Made by a program: the position numbers and the translations under genes. Under the pieces are notes generated by a model, which saw only the letters and a program-made list of their open reading frames with translations, ran no database searches and was not told the origin of the DNA. This document shows positions 1-7,176 of a stretch of DNA of 64,000 nucleotides, piece by piece; position 1 is the first letter of the stretch; every line of letters starts with the position of its first letter. The DNA comes from Actinomadura alba. Its GTDB lineage: Bacteria > Actinomycetota > Actinomycetes > Streptosporangiales > Streptosporangiaceae. The stretch spans positions 1-64,000 of the forward strand of contig NZ_JABVEC010000019.1 in assembly GCF_014323705.1 (NCBI RefSeq). The letters run 5' to 3'.

Positions 1-1126
1 CGGCCAGCAGTCGGCTTTCGCGAGGCCCACGCTGGTCACGGATCCGGCCGAGCAGGTCGCTCAGCTCGTCGCGGATGGCCCGGGTGATCGCGGCGGCCTC
101 TGCGCGCTCGGTTTCGCCGTTGGTCTGGCCTGGTGTTCGGGAATCTGTTCGTCGTGTGTTGCCGACGTGGCCGGTGGCTCGCCGCCGGGATGCGTCGGCC
201 TCAACCGCGAGGCCGGCTTTTTCCACGGCAACTTCGCTGTCGGCCTCCCAGGAGGTGGCCGCCGGGGTGCCGGTGCCTCTGGGCCCAGGCTCCTCGGGTG
301 TGCGATCAGATGGAGGCAGGCCCTGTACGGGCTCGGCCGCTGTGGGGAACAGGTCCTGGGGTCGTTTGCCGCGCAGCAGTTCCAACAACACATCAGCGCG
401 GATGGCGTCCATGGGCCGGTCGTCCCCATCGGCCTTGATCGCGCTCGCCAGCGCGTTGACGTAGTTGTAGGCGGCGTCGGCGTCCTCGGCGGGCAGATCG
501 CGGGCGGTCAGATCCGCAGTGCCGTCGAGGTTGTCGTACAACTCCACCCGGCGGCCCTTCTCGGCTGCCTTACGGCGCCGCTCGTAGGCATCCGGGTCGG
601 CGTCAATGATCGCTTTACGGACCCGTACCGCCAGTTGCCGGGCGGTCAGCCGCGGCGCATCGGGTAGCACGAGGGCCTCGACTTCGCGGGCGATATCGTG
701 GCTGACCCCGAGGATGCCGTCACAGATCACCCGCGCCTTGGTGGCGGTGATGCGACCCTCTACGAGGGCCCGGCCGGTTTCCAGCAGCGGCCCTTCGAGC
801 ATGGTCGCCAGTCCCAGCTGAATCGCGGCGGCGGTGCCCGACAGCGTCAACGCCGCGGAGACCTCATCGCACAGCGCCCGGCTCATCTCGACCGTCCATG
901 CCCCGTACCGGTCGGCTTGGGCTTGACGGCGCCGGTCCAGCTCAGCGATGGCCGAGAGCTCCAGCGACTCAGCCCACGAAGTCAACCGCCGGGCCGCCCG
1001 CATCGCCTCGATCAACGCGTGCTCATCCAGCCGGCCCAGCGGCAGATCAGCGAGCTCAGCGGCCAGTCGCGGGCCAGGAAGCATCGCCGATATGCCCGGC
1101 AACTCCTCGACTCGGCCCTCAGACAT
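1..1126 (-). CDS. DUF222 (13E12-type) protein, HNH-endonuclease family, 3' end outside window
   Basis: The frame runs without a stop from an ATG at 1126 to the left edge, so about 375 N-terminal residues are visible and the C-terminus, where the HNH nuclease would lie, is missing. The visible part has the DUF222 helical pattern: MSEGRVEELPG, a basic RAARRLTSWAE helix, then an ALTLSGTAAAIQLGLA segment and an ARVICDGI helix. This family is the mobile 13E12 repeat family of mycobacteria, thought to be nuclease-linked, with no firm cellular role. A GGAGG lies 8-9 bases before the ATG. A LexA-like box covers the predicted promoter, and several 13E12 genes of Mycobacterium tuberculosis are in the SOS regulon. 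The residues after about 280 are Pro/Gly/Thr-rich, a low-complexity linker typical before the HNH domain. Confidence 0.85.
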   Translation of the reverse strand, partial: MSEGRVEELPGISAMLPGPRLAAELADLPLGRLDEHALIEAMRAARRLTSWAESLELSAIAELDRRRQAQADRYGAWTVEMSRALCDEVSAALTLSGTAAAIQLGLATMLEGPLLETGRALVEGRITATKARVICDGILGVSHDIAREVEALVLPDAPRLTARQLAVRVRKAIIDADPDAYERRRKAAEKGRRVELYDNLDGTADLTARDLPAEDADAAYNYVNALASAIKADGDDRPMDAIRADVLLELLRGKRPQDLFPTAAEPVQGLPPSDRTPEEPGPRGTGTPAATSWEADSEVAVEKAGLAVEADASRRRATGHVGNTRRTDSRTPGQTNGETERAEAAAITRAIRDELSDLLGRIRDQRGPRESRLLA

Positions 1127-1178
1127 CCGGCGACACCTCCCTCCGGCGTGTTCCTCCACAGGAACGGACGACCACACC

Positions 1179-1196
1179 TTCGAACATATTATCGAA
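1179..1196. promoter_or_regulatory. LexA-like SOS box upstream of the DUF222 gene
   Basis: TTCGAACATATTATCGAA differs from the mycobacterial-type box TCGAAC-N4-GTTCGA at two positions in one half site; 7 of 9 positions of the two arms are symmetric. It lies 53-70 bases upstream of the start codon. On the minus strand it overlaps GATAAT (1193-1188), a plausible -10 hexamer, so bound repressor would block transcription. Seen: the partial palindrome and its position. Inferred: LexA binding. Confidence 0.5.
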
Positions 1197-1197
1197 C

Positions 1198-1479
1198 CAA
1201 TGACTGAAACGTAACCGTGATAGACGAAAAAAATGCCGCTCTCATCGCGTCATGGAGTCGCGTTCTTGAATGCAGAAAAGGCGTGAATCGGGCATATGTA
1301 TATTCGCCTATAGCCAGTCGGGTGATCCCCAGGGCGGATCGCTGCTGTCACATGAGCCGCCACGCTTGGGGCAGGACCCTGAACGACCAATGGCCGGACG
1401 GTAGCCGTGGCAAACCATCGTTATGCCTGACCCGGCCGTACGCTCCTACCTGGGTCGTGATCTCGCAGGTGGCGCACGG
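1198..1479. other. Intergenic, no gene recognised
   Basis: The stretch is less GC-rich than its neighbours (runs of A around 1228-1235, AT-rich around 1295-1315). No frame on either strand has convincing codon bias, start or family resemblance. It joins the SOS-box promoter to the tRNA-derived repeat and is probably junction DNA left by decay of the integrated element. Confidence 0.5.
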
Positions 1480-1566
1480 CGGCTTCTCATGGCTGAAGTC
1501 GGCCGCGCATGCCGGTCGGGAGGCCTAGTCGGCTCCCACGGTTTGCGTACGGGGATGGAGGTGAGC

Positions 1567-1622
1567 GGAGGGTGTGGAATTCGAACCCACGAGACCGGTC
1601 ACCCGGCCTAGCGGTTTCAAGA
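1567..1622 (-). repeat. Displaced tRNA-Ser 3' half: att-site remnant
   Basis: This block copies the 3' part of the intact tRNA-Ser at 3417-3504 (acceptor 3' strand, T arm, variable arm, anticodon loop) at an offset of 1850 bases. There is one mismatch (AATTCG for GATTCG) before a lost T in the anticodon loop, and then the similarity stops. Ending in the anticodon loop is typical for tyrosine recombinases that recombine within tRNA genes. The tRNA 5' half is absent, so the copy cannot be functional. A weaker match continues downstream of the tRNA ends (about 1480-1566 against 3322-3416). Confidence 0.8.
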
Positions 1623-1820
1623 GCGCTGGGGGTCACTCGCGTCCGGGCTCGGTGACCTCAGTACATGTCCAGATCTGCCAGGCCAGGCAAGGGCTCATCC
1701 CGTGTATATCCCGCAAGCGTCTCCAGGCCGGGTGGCCGCCTGCACGCAGCTTCGCGTGGGTCGCTTCCCGAAGCCGGTCCAAACGGTTTGAGGCTGTGAC
1801 GAGGTTCGTCGCCGGGATCA

Positions 1821-2237
1821 TCAGGTGCGGTCTAGCGCCTTGATCACCAGATCAAACTCGTTCGGGAGAACCGCGATCTGGACAGCTCCTTCCGACGAAT
1901 CACACTCGACGATCTTGGATGTGGGGTTGATAGACCATGCCTCCCCCCATGATTTAAATGATGGGGAGCGCACCCCAACCCTTCGCAGATCAGCAGGAAG
2001 TGATAGCGGCACTCCCCGTCCTGAGCGGGGCTCCCAGGTCAACGATTCCGAACCAACCACAAGCTGGCCACGTGTCCATCCGGACTCTTGAGACGGCCTC
2101 CTGAGAAGACAGGGAACCTTGACCGACATTCCTTCAGCGGACATGCGCGCACGCCGCCGTTGACCCCTGCGAACAAGCCACCCCGTGGGGCCAGCCACAA
2201 GCGCAGCAACTGCGAGGAAAAGCAGCTCGTCGATCAC
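1821..2237 (-). CDS. Membrane-anchored protein, DUF2550-like
   Basis: A 138-residue product is read from a GTG at 2237 (VIDELLFLAVAALVAG). One N-terminal membrane segment of about 20 residues is followed by a basic stop-transfer (RRGQRRRARMS). A compact domain of about 100 residues follows, with a PH-like strand pattern (GWTRGQLVVGSESLTWEP, then VPLSLPADLRRVGV). This architecture matches actinobacterial DUF2550 proteins, whose function is unknown. The frame is open further upstream, but that part is Arg/Ser-rich and overlaps the region before the next gene, so the GTG just before the hydrophobic segment is preferred; no clear SD was seen. It lies inside the tRNA-bounded element remnant and is divergent from the neighbour at 2398. 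Confidence 0.55.
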   Translation of the reverse strand: MIDELLFLAVAALVAGPTGWLVRRGQRRRARMSAEGMSVKVPCLLRRPSQESGWTRGQLVVGSESLTWEPRSGRGVPLSLPADLRRVGVRSPSFKSWGEAWSINPTSKIVECDSSEGAVQIAVLPNEFDLVIKALDRT

Positions 2238-2397
2238 ATCAGAATTAGAACAGACAGCACGTCGGCTCCGCCATGAGGACTGGCGTGCACACGGCGGGCG
2301 GGATGACCAGGCTTCCGCCTCAACCACTGACTACCTTGTGGCGCGCGGGCTCCTCGGCCATCCCGGAGTCGGAGGCCCCCTGCCGGAGGCTATTCGG

Positions 2398-2928
2398 GTG
2401 CCGATGGCCGAGCGGCCTTGTTTGTCTTACCTCTCGGTTAGGTTCGCTCGGGCGAGCGGTGATCGTGTCTGGGAGGCGTTTGCTTTGGGTGGGTCTTGTT
2501 GGGACTGCGTGGTGCCGTATCACGAGGATCCTTCAGTGGCGCTGAGGGTGGCGCGTGAGAAGACGTTCCGTGAAGGTGACTACTACTGGCCGTATGACGG
2601 TCGTTGGGGCCTTCCCGAGCGTCCTCGGCCTGACTCTGAGGATGAGCTCTGGGAAGACGAGGTCGTCCAGGAGGACTTGACTCACTCGGTCCTGGACATG
2701 TTCGGTGCCTCGCAGGTCGGTCAGGAGCAGGAGATTCTGGATGCCGCCCCGCTGAGTCCAGAGATCATGCGCGAGGTGTTCGGGTCTGAGCGGCCTACCC
2801 GGGCGGACTACGACCGTGCATCCAATGCGATGTGGGACGTCCTCCGCAACGGCTACGGCAAATACGTGGTCCTGTACCGCGACGATGCCCCCGATGAGAT
2901 CGCGTTTATTGGCGTCACTGGTGACTGA
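2398..2928 (+). CDS. Hypothetical protein, acidic, element cargo
   Basis: A 176-residue soluble protein is read from GTG 2398, with GGAGG at 2385-2389 (8-base spacing). It has no signal peptide or membrane segment. It opens with VPMAERPCLSYLSVRFAR, has an aromatic middle (EGDYYWPYDGRWG) and a strongly acidic stretch (DSEDELWEDEVVQED). It ends AFIGVTGD. I do not recognise the family. Codon use is somewhat less GC3-biased than in the chromosomal genes around it, which suits a transferred gene. It sits between the DUF2550-like gene and the Rep fragment. Confidence 0.6.
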   Translation: MPMAERPCLSYLSVRFARASGDRVWEAFALGGSCWDCVVPYHEDPSVALRVAREKTFREGDYYWPYDGRWGLPERPRPDSEDELWEDEVVQEDLTHSVLDMFGASQVGQEQEILDAAPLSPEIMREVFGSERPTRADYDRASNAMWDVLRNGYGKYVVLYRDDAPDEIAFIGVTGD

Positions 2929-2974
2929 TCACGCGGCGGCGCGGACCCGGTGACCCACGGTCAGAGTCGAGCGG

Positions 2975-3151
2975 ATGGCCGAGACCCTCCGCTACGAGCC
3001 GTGCTCACCGACGTGCGCGAACTGGCTGCGGTACGGCATCCAACCGAAGAACGCCCGGCCAGGGCTGACCCCTGGCTACTGCAAGGGCAAAGCACACCGG
3101 CGGGAGCATCTCGGCTACGGCGGGCGGCGGGTCCTGGTGTCCCGCAAGTGA
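2975..3151 (+). pseudogene. RepSA-like replication initiator, C-terminal fragment
   Basis: The frame encodes 58 residues with a Cys-rich pattern: CSPTCANWLRYGIQPKNA, then PGLTPGYCKGKAHRREHLGY, then GGRRVLVSRK and a stop. From memory, the C-terminal part of actinomycete RepSA/AICE initiators has CxPxCPxWLxYGIQPK, CKGKAHKxExLGYGGRRVLVSRKW(S/T)GKTL. Here the stop TGA stands exactly where the family has Trp (TGG), and the N-terminal several hundred residues are gone. An in-frame stop at 2951-2953 closes the frame upstream. It is therefore a remnant rather than a small gene, though a short expressed peptide cannot be excluded. Identification is by motif memory, not by search. Confidence 0.6.
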
Positions 3152-3416
3152 GTGCATCGATGGCGGCGAACAGACCTCGAACCTACGGATAGACAATCCT
3201 CTGGCGGACTGATGTCGCCAACTGTGAAGGGGTCCCGCTCATCCCGGGCCCCCTTCCGGCTTTCCGGGCTGAGCTGGGGAAACGCGCTCGGTTTCATCCC
3301 GCGTATCCCGCGATCACTGGCGGCGCTCGGCGGCTTCTCGGGGCAGCCAGTTGCGCATGCCGATCATGAGGCCTGGTCGGCTTCCCCAAGCATGACCTGC
3401 GGAGATCGAGGTGAGC

Positions 3417-3504
3417 GGAGGGTGTGGGATTCGAACCCACGAGACCGGTCACCCGGCCTAGCGGTTTTCAAGACCGCCGCCATCGTCCACTAGGCGAACC
3501 CTCC
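3417..3504 (-). tRNA. tRNA-Ser(UGA)
   Basis: The 88 bases fold as a class II tRNA. Acceptor GGAGGGT pairs with ACCCTCC, the anticodon stem GCGGT/ACCGC encloses CTTGAAA with anticodon TGA, there is a long variable arm, and the T loop is TTCGAAT. CCA is not encoded. The 3' half is duplicated at 1567-1622, marking it as an integration target. Confidence 0.95.
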
Positions 3505-3593
3505 CGATGGTGCCCCAACCCTACCGCCCAATCGATCTGGGGGGCGACGCGATATCGCCTACCCCGGCCAGTGGCCCCGGTGGCGGGCGAGGC

Positions 3594-5492
3594 TCAGCGC
3601 ATGCGGGCGAAGCCGTCGCCGATCGTGGCGGCCAGCACGAGGTAGGCGTCCTGTGTCGCGGGGGCGAGCTGGTCCAGCTCGACCTCGGCGCCCTCCTCCA
3701 GATGCGGGTCGTACGGGATGCGCACGACCGCCCGGCAACGGCTCTCGAAATGCTGCTGCAGCCGGTCCAGGTCGACCGTGCTCTTGCTGCGCGAGCGCAC
3801 CATGGAGAGCACGACCACGCCCCCTCTGACCAGGTCGCCGTGTTCGTGCGCCTCCAGCCAGTCGAGCGTCGCGCTCGCCGACCGGGCACCGTCGACCGAG
3901 GGAGAACTGACCAGGACCAACTGGTCGGCGAGGTCGAGCACGCCGGCCATGGCCGAGTGCAGCAGGCCCGTACCGCAGTCGGTGAGGCAGATCGAGTAGT
4001 AGTGCTCGAGCACCCGCGTGACCGAGCGGTAGTCCTCCTCGCTGAAGGCCTCGGACACCGCGGGGTCCCGGTCCGAGGCGAGCACCTCGAGCCTCGACGA
4101 GGCCTGGGAGGTGAAGGCCCGCACGTCGGCGTAACGCTGGATCTGCTCCCGCTCGTTGAGCAGGTCGCGTACGGTCGCCGCCGTCTCGAGCCGTACCTTG
4201 TCCGAGAGCGTGCCGCGGTCGGGGTTGGCGTCCACCGCGATGACCCGGTCACCGCGCAGCGAGGCCAGGCTCGCTCCGAGCCCCACCGTGGTCGTCGTCT
4301 TGCCGACGCCGCCCTTGAGGCTCATCACCGCGACCCGGTGGTGGCCGCCCGCCACGGGCGTACGGGCGCGGGCCAGCAGCTCACGCCGCCGCAGTTCACC
4401 GGGTGCCTCGCCCGGGTGGATCGCGCCGGCCGTGGCCTTGTAGACCGCCCGCCGCCAGCCGCCCGCCGGTGCGCTGCGGCGATTGCGGAGCAGCGTGTCG
4501 GCGCTCAGGCTGTCGGCGGTCTGCGGTCCGGCCGCGGCGGGCTGCTGGGGCACCCCGGGGATGGCCGGGGACCCCGGCGGCTGCTGCATGGGCGCGTATG
4601 GGGAGGGTGCCGCCTGACCCTGCTGCGGCAGGTACGGACCCGCCGCCTGGCCCTCGCCGTGCTGGACCGGCCCGTACGGCCCGGCCGATCCCGGCTGCTC
4701 GCCCTGCTGATGCGGCGCGTACGGGTTACCCGGCTGCTCGCCTTGCTGATGCTGCGCGTAGGGAATGGCCGGCTGCTCGCCCTGCTGATGCGGCGCGTAC
4801 GGGTTACCTGGCTGCTCACCCTGCTGATGCGGCGCGTACGGCAGAGCGGCCCCCGGCCCCTCGGCCTGCTGCGGCGGGTACGCGGCGAGTGAGGCCGACG
4901 GGTCGCCCTGCTGGGGCTGCGCGTACGACTGCCCTCCCCAGGGATAGGGCTGCTGGTGCTGTTCGGGCAGGTACTGCGTACTCTGCTCCGGCGCGTACTC
5001 GGGCAGCGGCTCGAGCGGCGGCGGAGGCTGGCTGCCGGCCGGCGGTGCACCCGGGTAGAAGCTCCCCGACGGGTACGGCGACGGGTGCGGGCCCCCGTAG
5101 GCCGGTGCGGGCGTCGGGTAACCCGGCGGCGGCATCGGGGTGTGCTGCTGGGGCGGAGGCCCACCCGGCACCTGTCCCGGGTCCCCCTGCGGTGACGAGG
5201 AACCGTACGGCTCGGGCTGCCCGGAGTACGGGGGCGGCGGATCGCTCAGCCACGGATTGACCGGGAAAGTGATGTCATTCCCGTTCTGCGGCTCATCGAA
5301 AGACGGGGGCTCCTCGGCGCGGGGAGCCGGAGCGTGGGCGCCCTCGCCGGTACCGGACGGCGGCTCGGGCGCCGGCTCGCCGGATGACGATTCCTGGTTC
5401 GCCGATTCTTTGTTCGCCGACTCGTTGGTCATCGCGTCCAGTGAAGCGAGCCGTTCCTCCAGGGAACGGCCATCATGCTCGTTCTTCGCCAC
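3594..5492 (-). CDS. ParA/MinD-type ATPase with long Pro/Gln-rich repeat N-terminus
   Basis: The product has 632 residues. Residues 1 to about 330 are low-complexity and rich in Pro, Gln, Gly and Tyr, with near-exact repeats of PYAPHQQGEQPG. The C-terminal 250 residues are a deviant-Walker ATPase: MSLKGGVGKTTTTVGLG at about 390, then VIAVDANPDRGTL. There is no signal peptide or membrane segment. GTG start with GAGGGGG six bases upstream. Proteins of this build (EspI/SCO5717-like) often go with type VII secretion, but no eccC, esx or eccB gene is in this window, so the link is only family knowledge. The gene is divergent from the oxidoreductase at 5623; the tRNA-Ser lies just past its 3' end. 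Confidence 0.85.
   Translation of the reverse strand: MAKNEHDGRSLEERLASLDAMTNESANKESANQESSSGEPAPEPPSGTGEGAHAPAPRAEEPPSFDEPQNGNDITFPVNPWLSDPPPPYSGQPEPYGSSSPQGDPGQVPGGPPPQQHTPMPPPGYPTPAPAYGGPHPSPYPSGSFYPGAPPAGSQPPPPLEPLPEYAPEQSTQYLPEQHQQPYPWGGQSYAQPQQGDPSASLAAYPPQQAEGPGAALPYAPHQQGEQPGNPYAPHQQGEQPAIPYAQHQQGEQPGNPYAPHQQGEQPGSAGPYGPVQHGEGQAAGPYLPQQGQAAPSPYAPMQQPPGSPAIPGVPQQPAAAGPQTADSLSADTLLRNRRSAPAGGWRRAVYKATAGAIHPGEAPGELRRRELLARARTPVAGGHHRVAVMSLKGGVGKTTTTVGLGASLASLRGDRVIAVDANPDRGTLSDKVRLETAATVRDLLNEREQIQRYADVRAFTSQASSRLEVLASDRDPAVSEAFSEEDYRSVTRVLEHYYSICLTDCGTGLLHSAMAGVLDLADQLVLVSSPSVDGARSASATLDWLEAHEHGDLVRGGVVVLSMVRSRSKSTVDLDRLQQHFESRCRAVVRIPYDPHLEEGAEVELDQLAPATQDAYLVLAATIGDGFARMR
4688..4842. 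repeat. Imperfect tandem coding repeat in the ParA-like gene
   Basis: Several units of about 40-60 bases (core GCCCTGCTGATGCGGCGCGT, with spacers) repeat in tandem and encode PYAPHQQGEQPG and its variants PYAQHQQGEQPA. Unit boundaries vary slightly. Such tracts change copy number easily, so length variation between strains is expected. Confidence 0.8.
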
Positions 5493-5622
5493 CGGTTCCC
5501 CCTCGATGCCAGGCGTCGCGCACTAGTCAAGAAAAGGCAACTGAAGCCTAAGGCACTGCGCGACCGACCCCATACCTTCTGCTGTCTCCCAGCGTCCCAG
5601 GTGACCTACTAACGTGATCGGC

Positions 5623-6582
5623 ATGCGCGCAATCGTTATCAACGAGCCCGGCGGCCCCGACGTCCTGCGGTGGGTCGAAGTCGACGATCCCGTCCCCGGT
5701 CCCGATGAGGTGCTGCTCGACGTCGTGGCCAGCGCCGTCAACCGCGCCGATGTCATGCAACGCCAGGGGCACTACCCGCCGCCTCCCGGCGCCTCCCCCT
5801 ACCCCGGGCTGGAGGCCTCCGGGCGCATCGCCGCCGTGGGCGACGCCGTCACCGGCTGGAAGGTCGGCGACGAGGTCTGTGCCCTGCTGAGCGGTGGCGG
5901 ATACGCCCAGCGGGTGGCGGTTCCGGCCGGTCAGCTGCTGCCCGTACCGCGTGGCATGAGCGTGGCCGACGCGGCGGCGCTGCCCGAGGTCGCCTGCACC
6001 GTGTGGTCCAACGTCTTCATGCTCGGTCGACTGCGCAAGGGCGAGACGTTCCTCGTGCACGGCGGGGGCAGCGGGATCGGAACGATGGCGATCCAGCTCG
6101 CCCACGCCCACGGAGCACGTGTCCTGTGCACCGTGGGGAGTGCGGAGAAGGCGGCGAGGTGCCGCGAACTGGGCGCCGACGTCGCGATCAACTATCGCGA
6201 GGAGGACTTCGTCGAGGTGGCGAAGCCCGTCGACGTCATCCTCGACAACATGGGGGCGAAGTACCTGCCGCGCAACGTCAAGACCCTGGGGGCGGGCGGC
6301 CGGCTGATCGTGATCGGGCTGCAGGGCGGCACCCGCGGTGAGCTCGACCTCGGCGCGCTGCTGCGTAAGCGGGCGTCCGTGCACGCGACCAGCCTGCGGG
6401 CTCGGCCGCTCGAGGAGAAGGCCGCTATCGTGGCGGCCGTCCGGGAACATGTCTGGCCGCTGATCGAGTCAGGTGACGTACGGGCGATCATCGACCGCCG
6501 GTTGCCGATGTCGGAGGCCGGCCAGGCTCACCAGATCCTGGAGAGCAGTGGTCACGTGGGCAAAATCCTGCTGGAAGACTGA
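5623..6582 (+). CDS. NAD(P)H:quinone oxidoreductase, zinc-free MDR family (PIG3-like)
   Basis: The 319-residue product is full length for the family. It begins MRAIVINEPGGPDVLRW, has the QOR-type NRADVMQRQGHYPPP segment, GYAQRVAVPA, and the cofactor-binding loop HGGGSGIGTMAIQLA, followed by the second half of the Rossmann fold. The cysteine and histidine ligands of zinc alcohol dehydrogenases are absent. Expected reaction: NADPH-dependent reduction of quinones or enones in the cytoplasm. The ATG at 5623 is preferred over a GTG nine bases upstream because the family starts MRAI. It lies six bases before the proteasome-activator gene, so the two are probably co-transcribed. Confidence 0.9.
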   Translation: MRAIVINEPGGPDVLRWVEVDDPVPGPDEVLLDVVASAVNRADVMQRQGHYPPPPGASPYPGLEASGRIAAVGDAVTGWKVGDEVCALLSGGGYAQRVAVPAGQLLPVPRGMSVADAAALPEVACTVWSNVFMLGRLRKGETFLVHGGGSGIGTMAIQLAHAHGARVLCTVGSAEKAARCRELGADVAINYREEDFVEVAKPVDVILDNMGAKYLPRNVKTLGAGGRLIVIGLQGGTRGELDLGALLRKRASVHATSLRARPLEEKAAIVAAVREHVWPLIESGDVRAIIDRRLPMSEAGQAHQILESSGHVGKILLED

Positions 6583-6588
6583 GGGACT

Positions 6589-7113
6589 ATGAACCACCCG
6601 TTGAACAACGACTCCGAGAAGGACCCGCAGGTCGTCGTGGTCGGCCCGAACGGCATGGGCGTCGAGGGCGACGACGAGCGTCAGATCACCGACATGGTGG
6701 AGCAGCCCGCCAAGGTCATGCGCATCGGAAGCATGATCCGGCAGTTGCTCGACGAGGTCCGGGCAGCCCCCCTGGACGAGGCCAGCCGGGTACGGCTGAA
6801 GGACATCCACGCATCGTCGATCAAGGAGCTCGAGGACGGGCTGGCTCCAGAGCTGATCAGCGAGCTCGAGCGGCTGTCGCTGCCGTTCACCGAGGACGTC
6901 GTACCGAGCGAGTCGGAGCTGCGGATCGCCCAGGCCCAGCTGGTCGGCTGGCTCGAGGGACTCTTCCACGGCATCCAGACCACGCTGTTCGCCCAGCAGA
7001 TGGCCGCCCGGGCGCAGCTCGAGCAGATGCGCCGCGCGCTGCCCGCCGGAATGCTCCCCCCTGGTGCCGAGCCAGAACAGGAGCACCACCGCAGCTCCGG
7101 CCCCTACCTGTAG
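6589..7113 (+). CDS. bpa: Bacterial proteasome activator Bpa/PafE
   Basis: The 174-residue protein matches the Bpa/PafE family (DUF2587). It has a disordered acidic N-terminus, then RQITDMVEQPAKVMRIGSMI and the helical core with LVGWLEGLFHGIQTTLFAQQM. It ends in HHRSSGPYL. Family members form dodecameric rings that dock on the 20S proteasome by a C-terminal GQYL and allow ATP-independent degradation of unfolded or specific substrates such as HspR. Here the Gln is replaced by Pro (GPYL), while the terminal Tyr-Leu is kept. The gene follows the oxidoreductase by six bases. Proteasome subunit genes are not in this window. Confidence 0.92.
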   Translation: MNHPLNNDSEKDPQVVVVGPNGMGVEGDDERQITDMVEQPAKVMRIGSMIRQLLDEVRAAPLDEASRVRLKDIHASSIKELEDGLAPELISELERLSLPFTEDVVPSESELRIAQAQLVGWLEGLFHGIQTTLFAQQMAARAQLEQMRRALPAGMLPPGAEPEQEHHRSSGPYL

Positions 7114-7176
7114 GCGACCGGCCGGCGCATGTGTTGATACGGCGGCGTGGCCGGGGTGTTGGGCGCTGGTCCTCGA

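Larger units (their letters stand above)
1480..3504. mobile_element. Degraded integrative element (AICE-type) at tRNA-Ser(UGA)
   Basis: The region is bounded by the intact tRNA-Ser and its displaced 3' half. It contains a fragment resembling the C-terminal part of a RepSA-like replication initiator (2975-3151) and two genes of unknown role. In AICEs the usual order is rep, xis, int, tRNA; here the rep fragment faces the tRNA, but only 265 bases separate them and no integrase or excisionase can be read. The simplest reading is an AICE that lost xis, int and most of rep. The boundary call is good; the AICE identity rests on the Rep fragment. Confidence 0.6.

Noticed and set aside
1574..1843. 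Short protein frame across the tRNA-derived repeat (and its twin at 3424-3645)
   Set aside because: Both arise from tRNA sequence read as protein (VEFEPTRPVTRPSGF and similar), a known annotation artefact.
2950..3192. 80-codon plus-strand frame overlapping the Rep fragment
   Set aside because: It is the shifted reading of the Rep fragment; only the phase starting at 2975 shows the conserved Cys and GGRRVLVSRK pattern.
4688..4842. CRISPR-like regular repeats
   Set aside because: The repeats are in frame within a Pro/Gln-rich protein, have no unique spacers and no cas genes are present.
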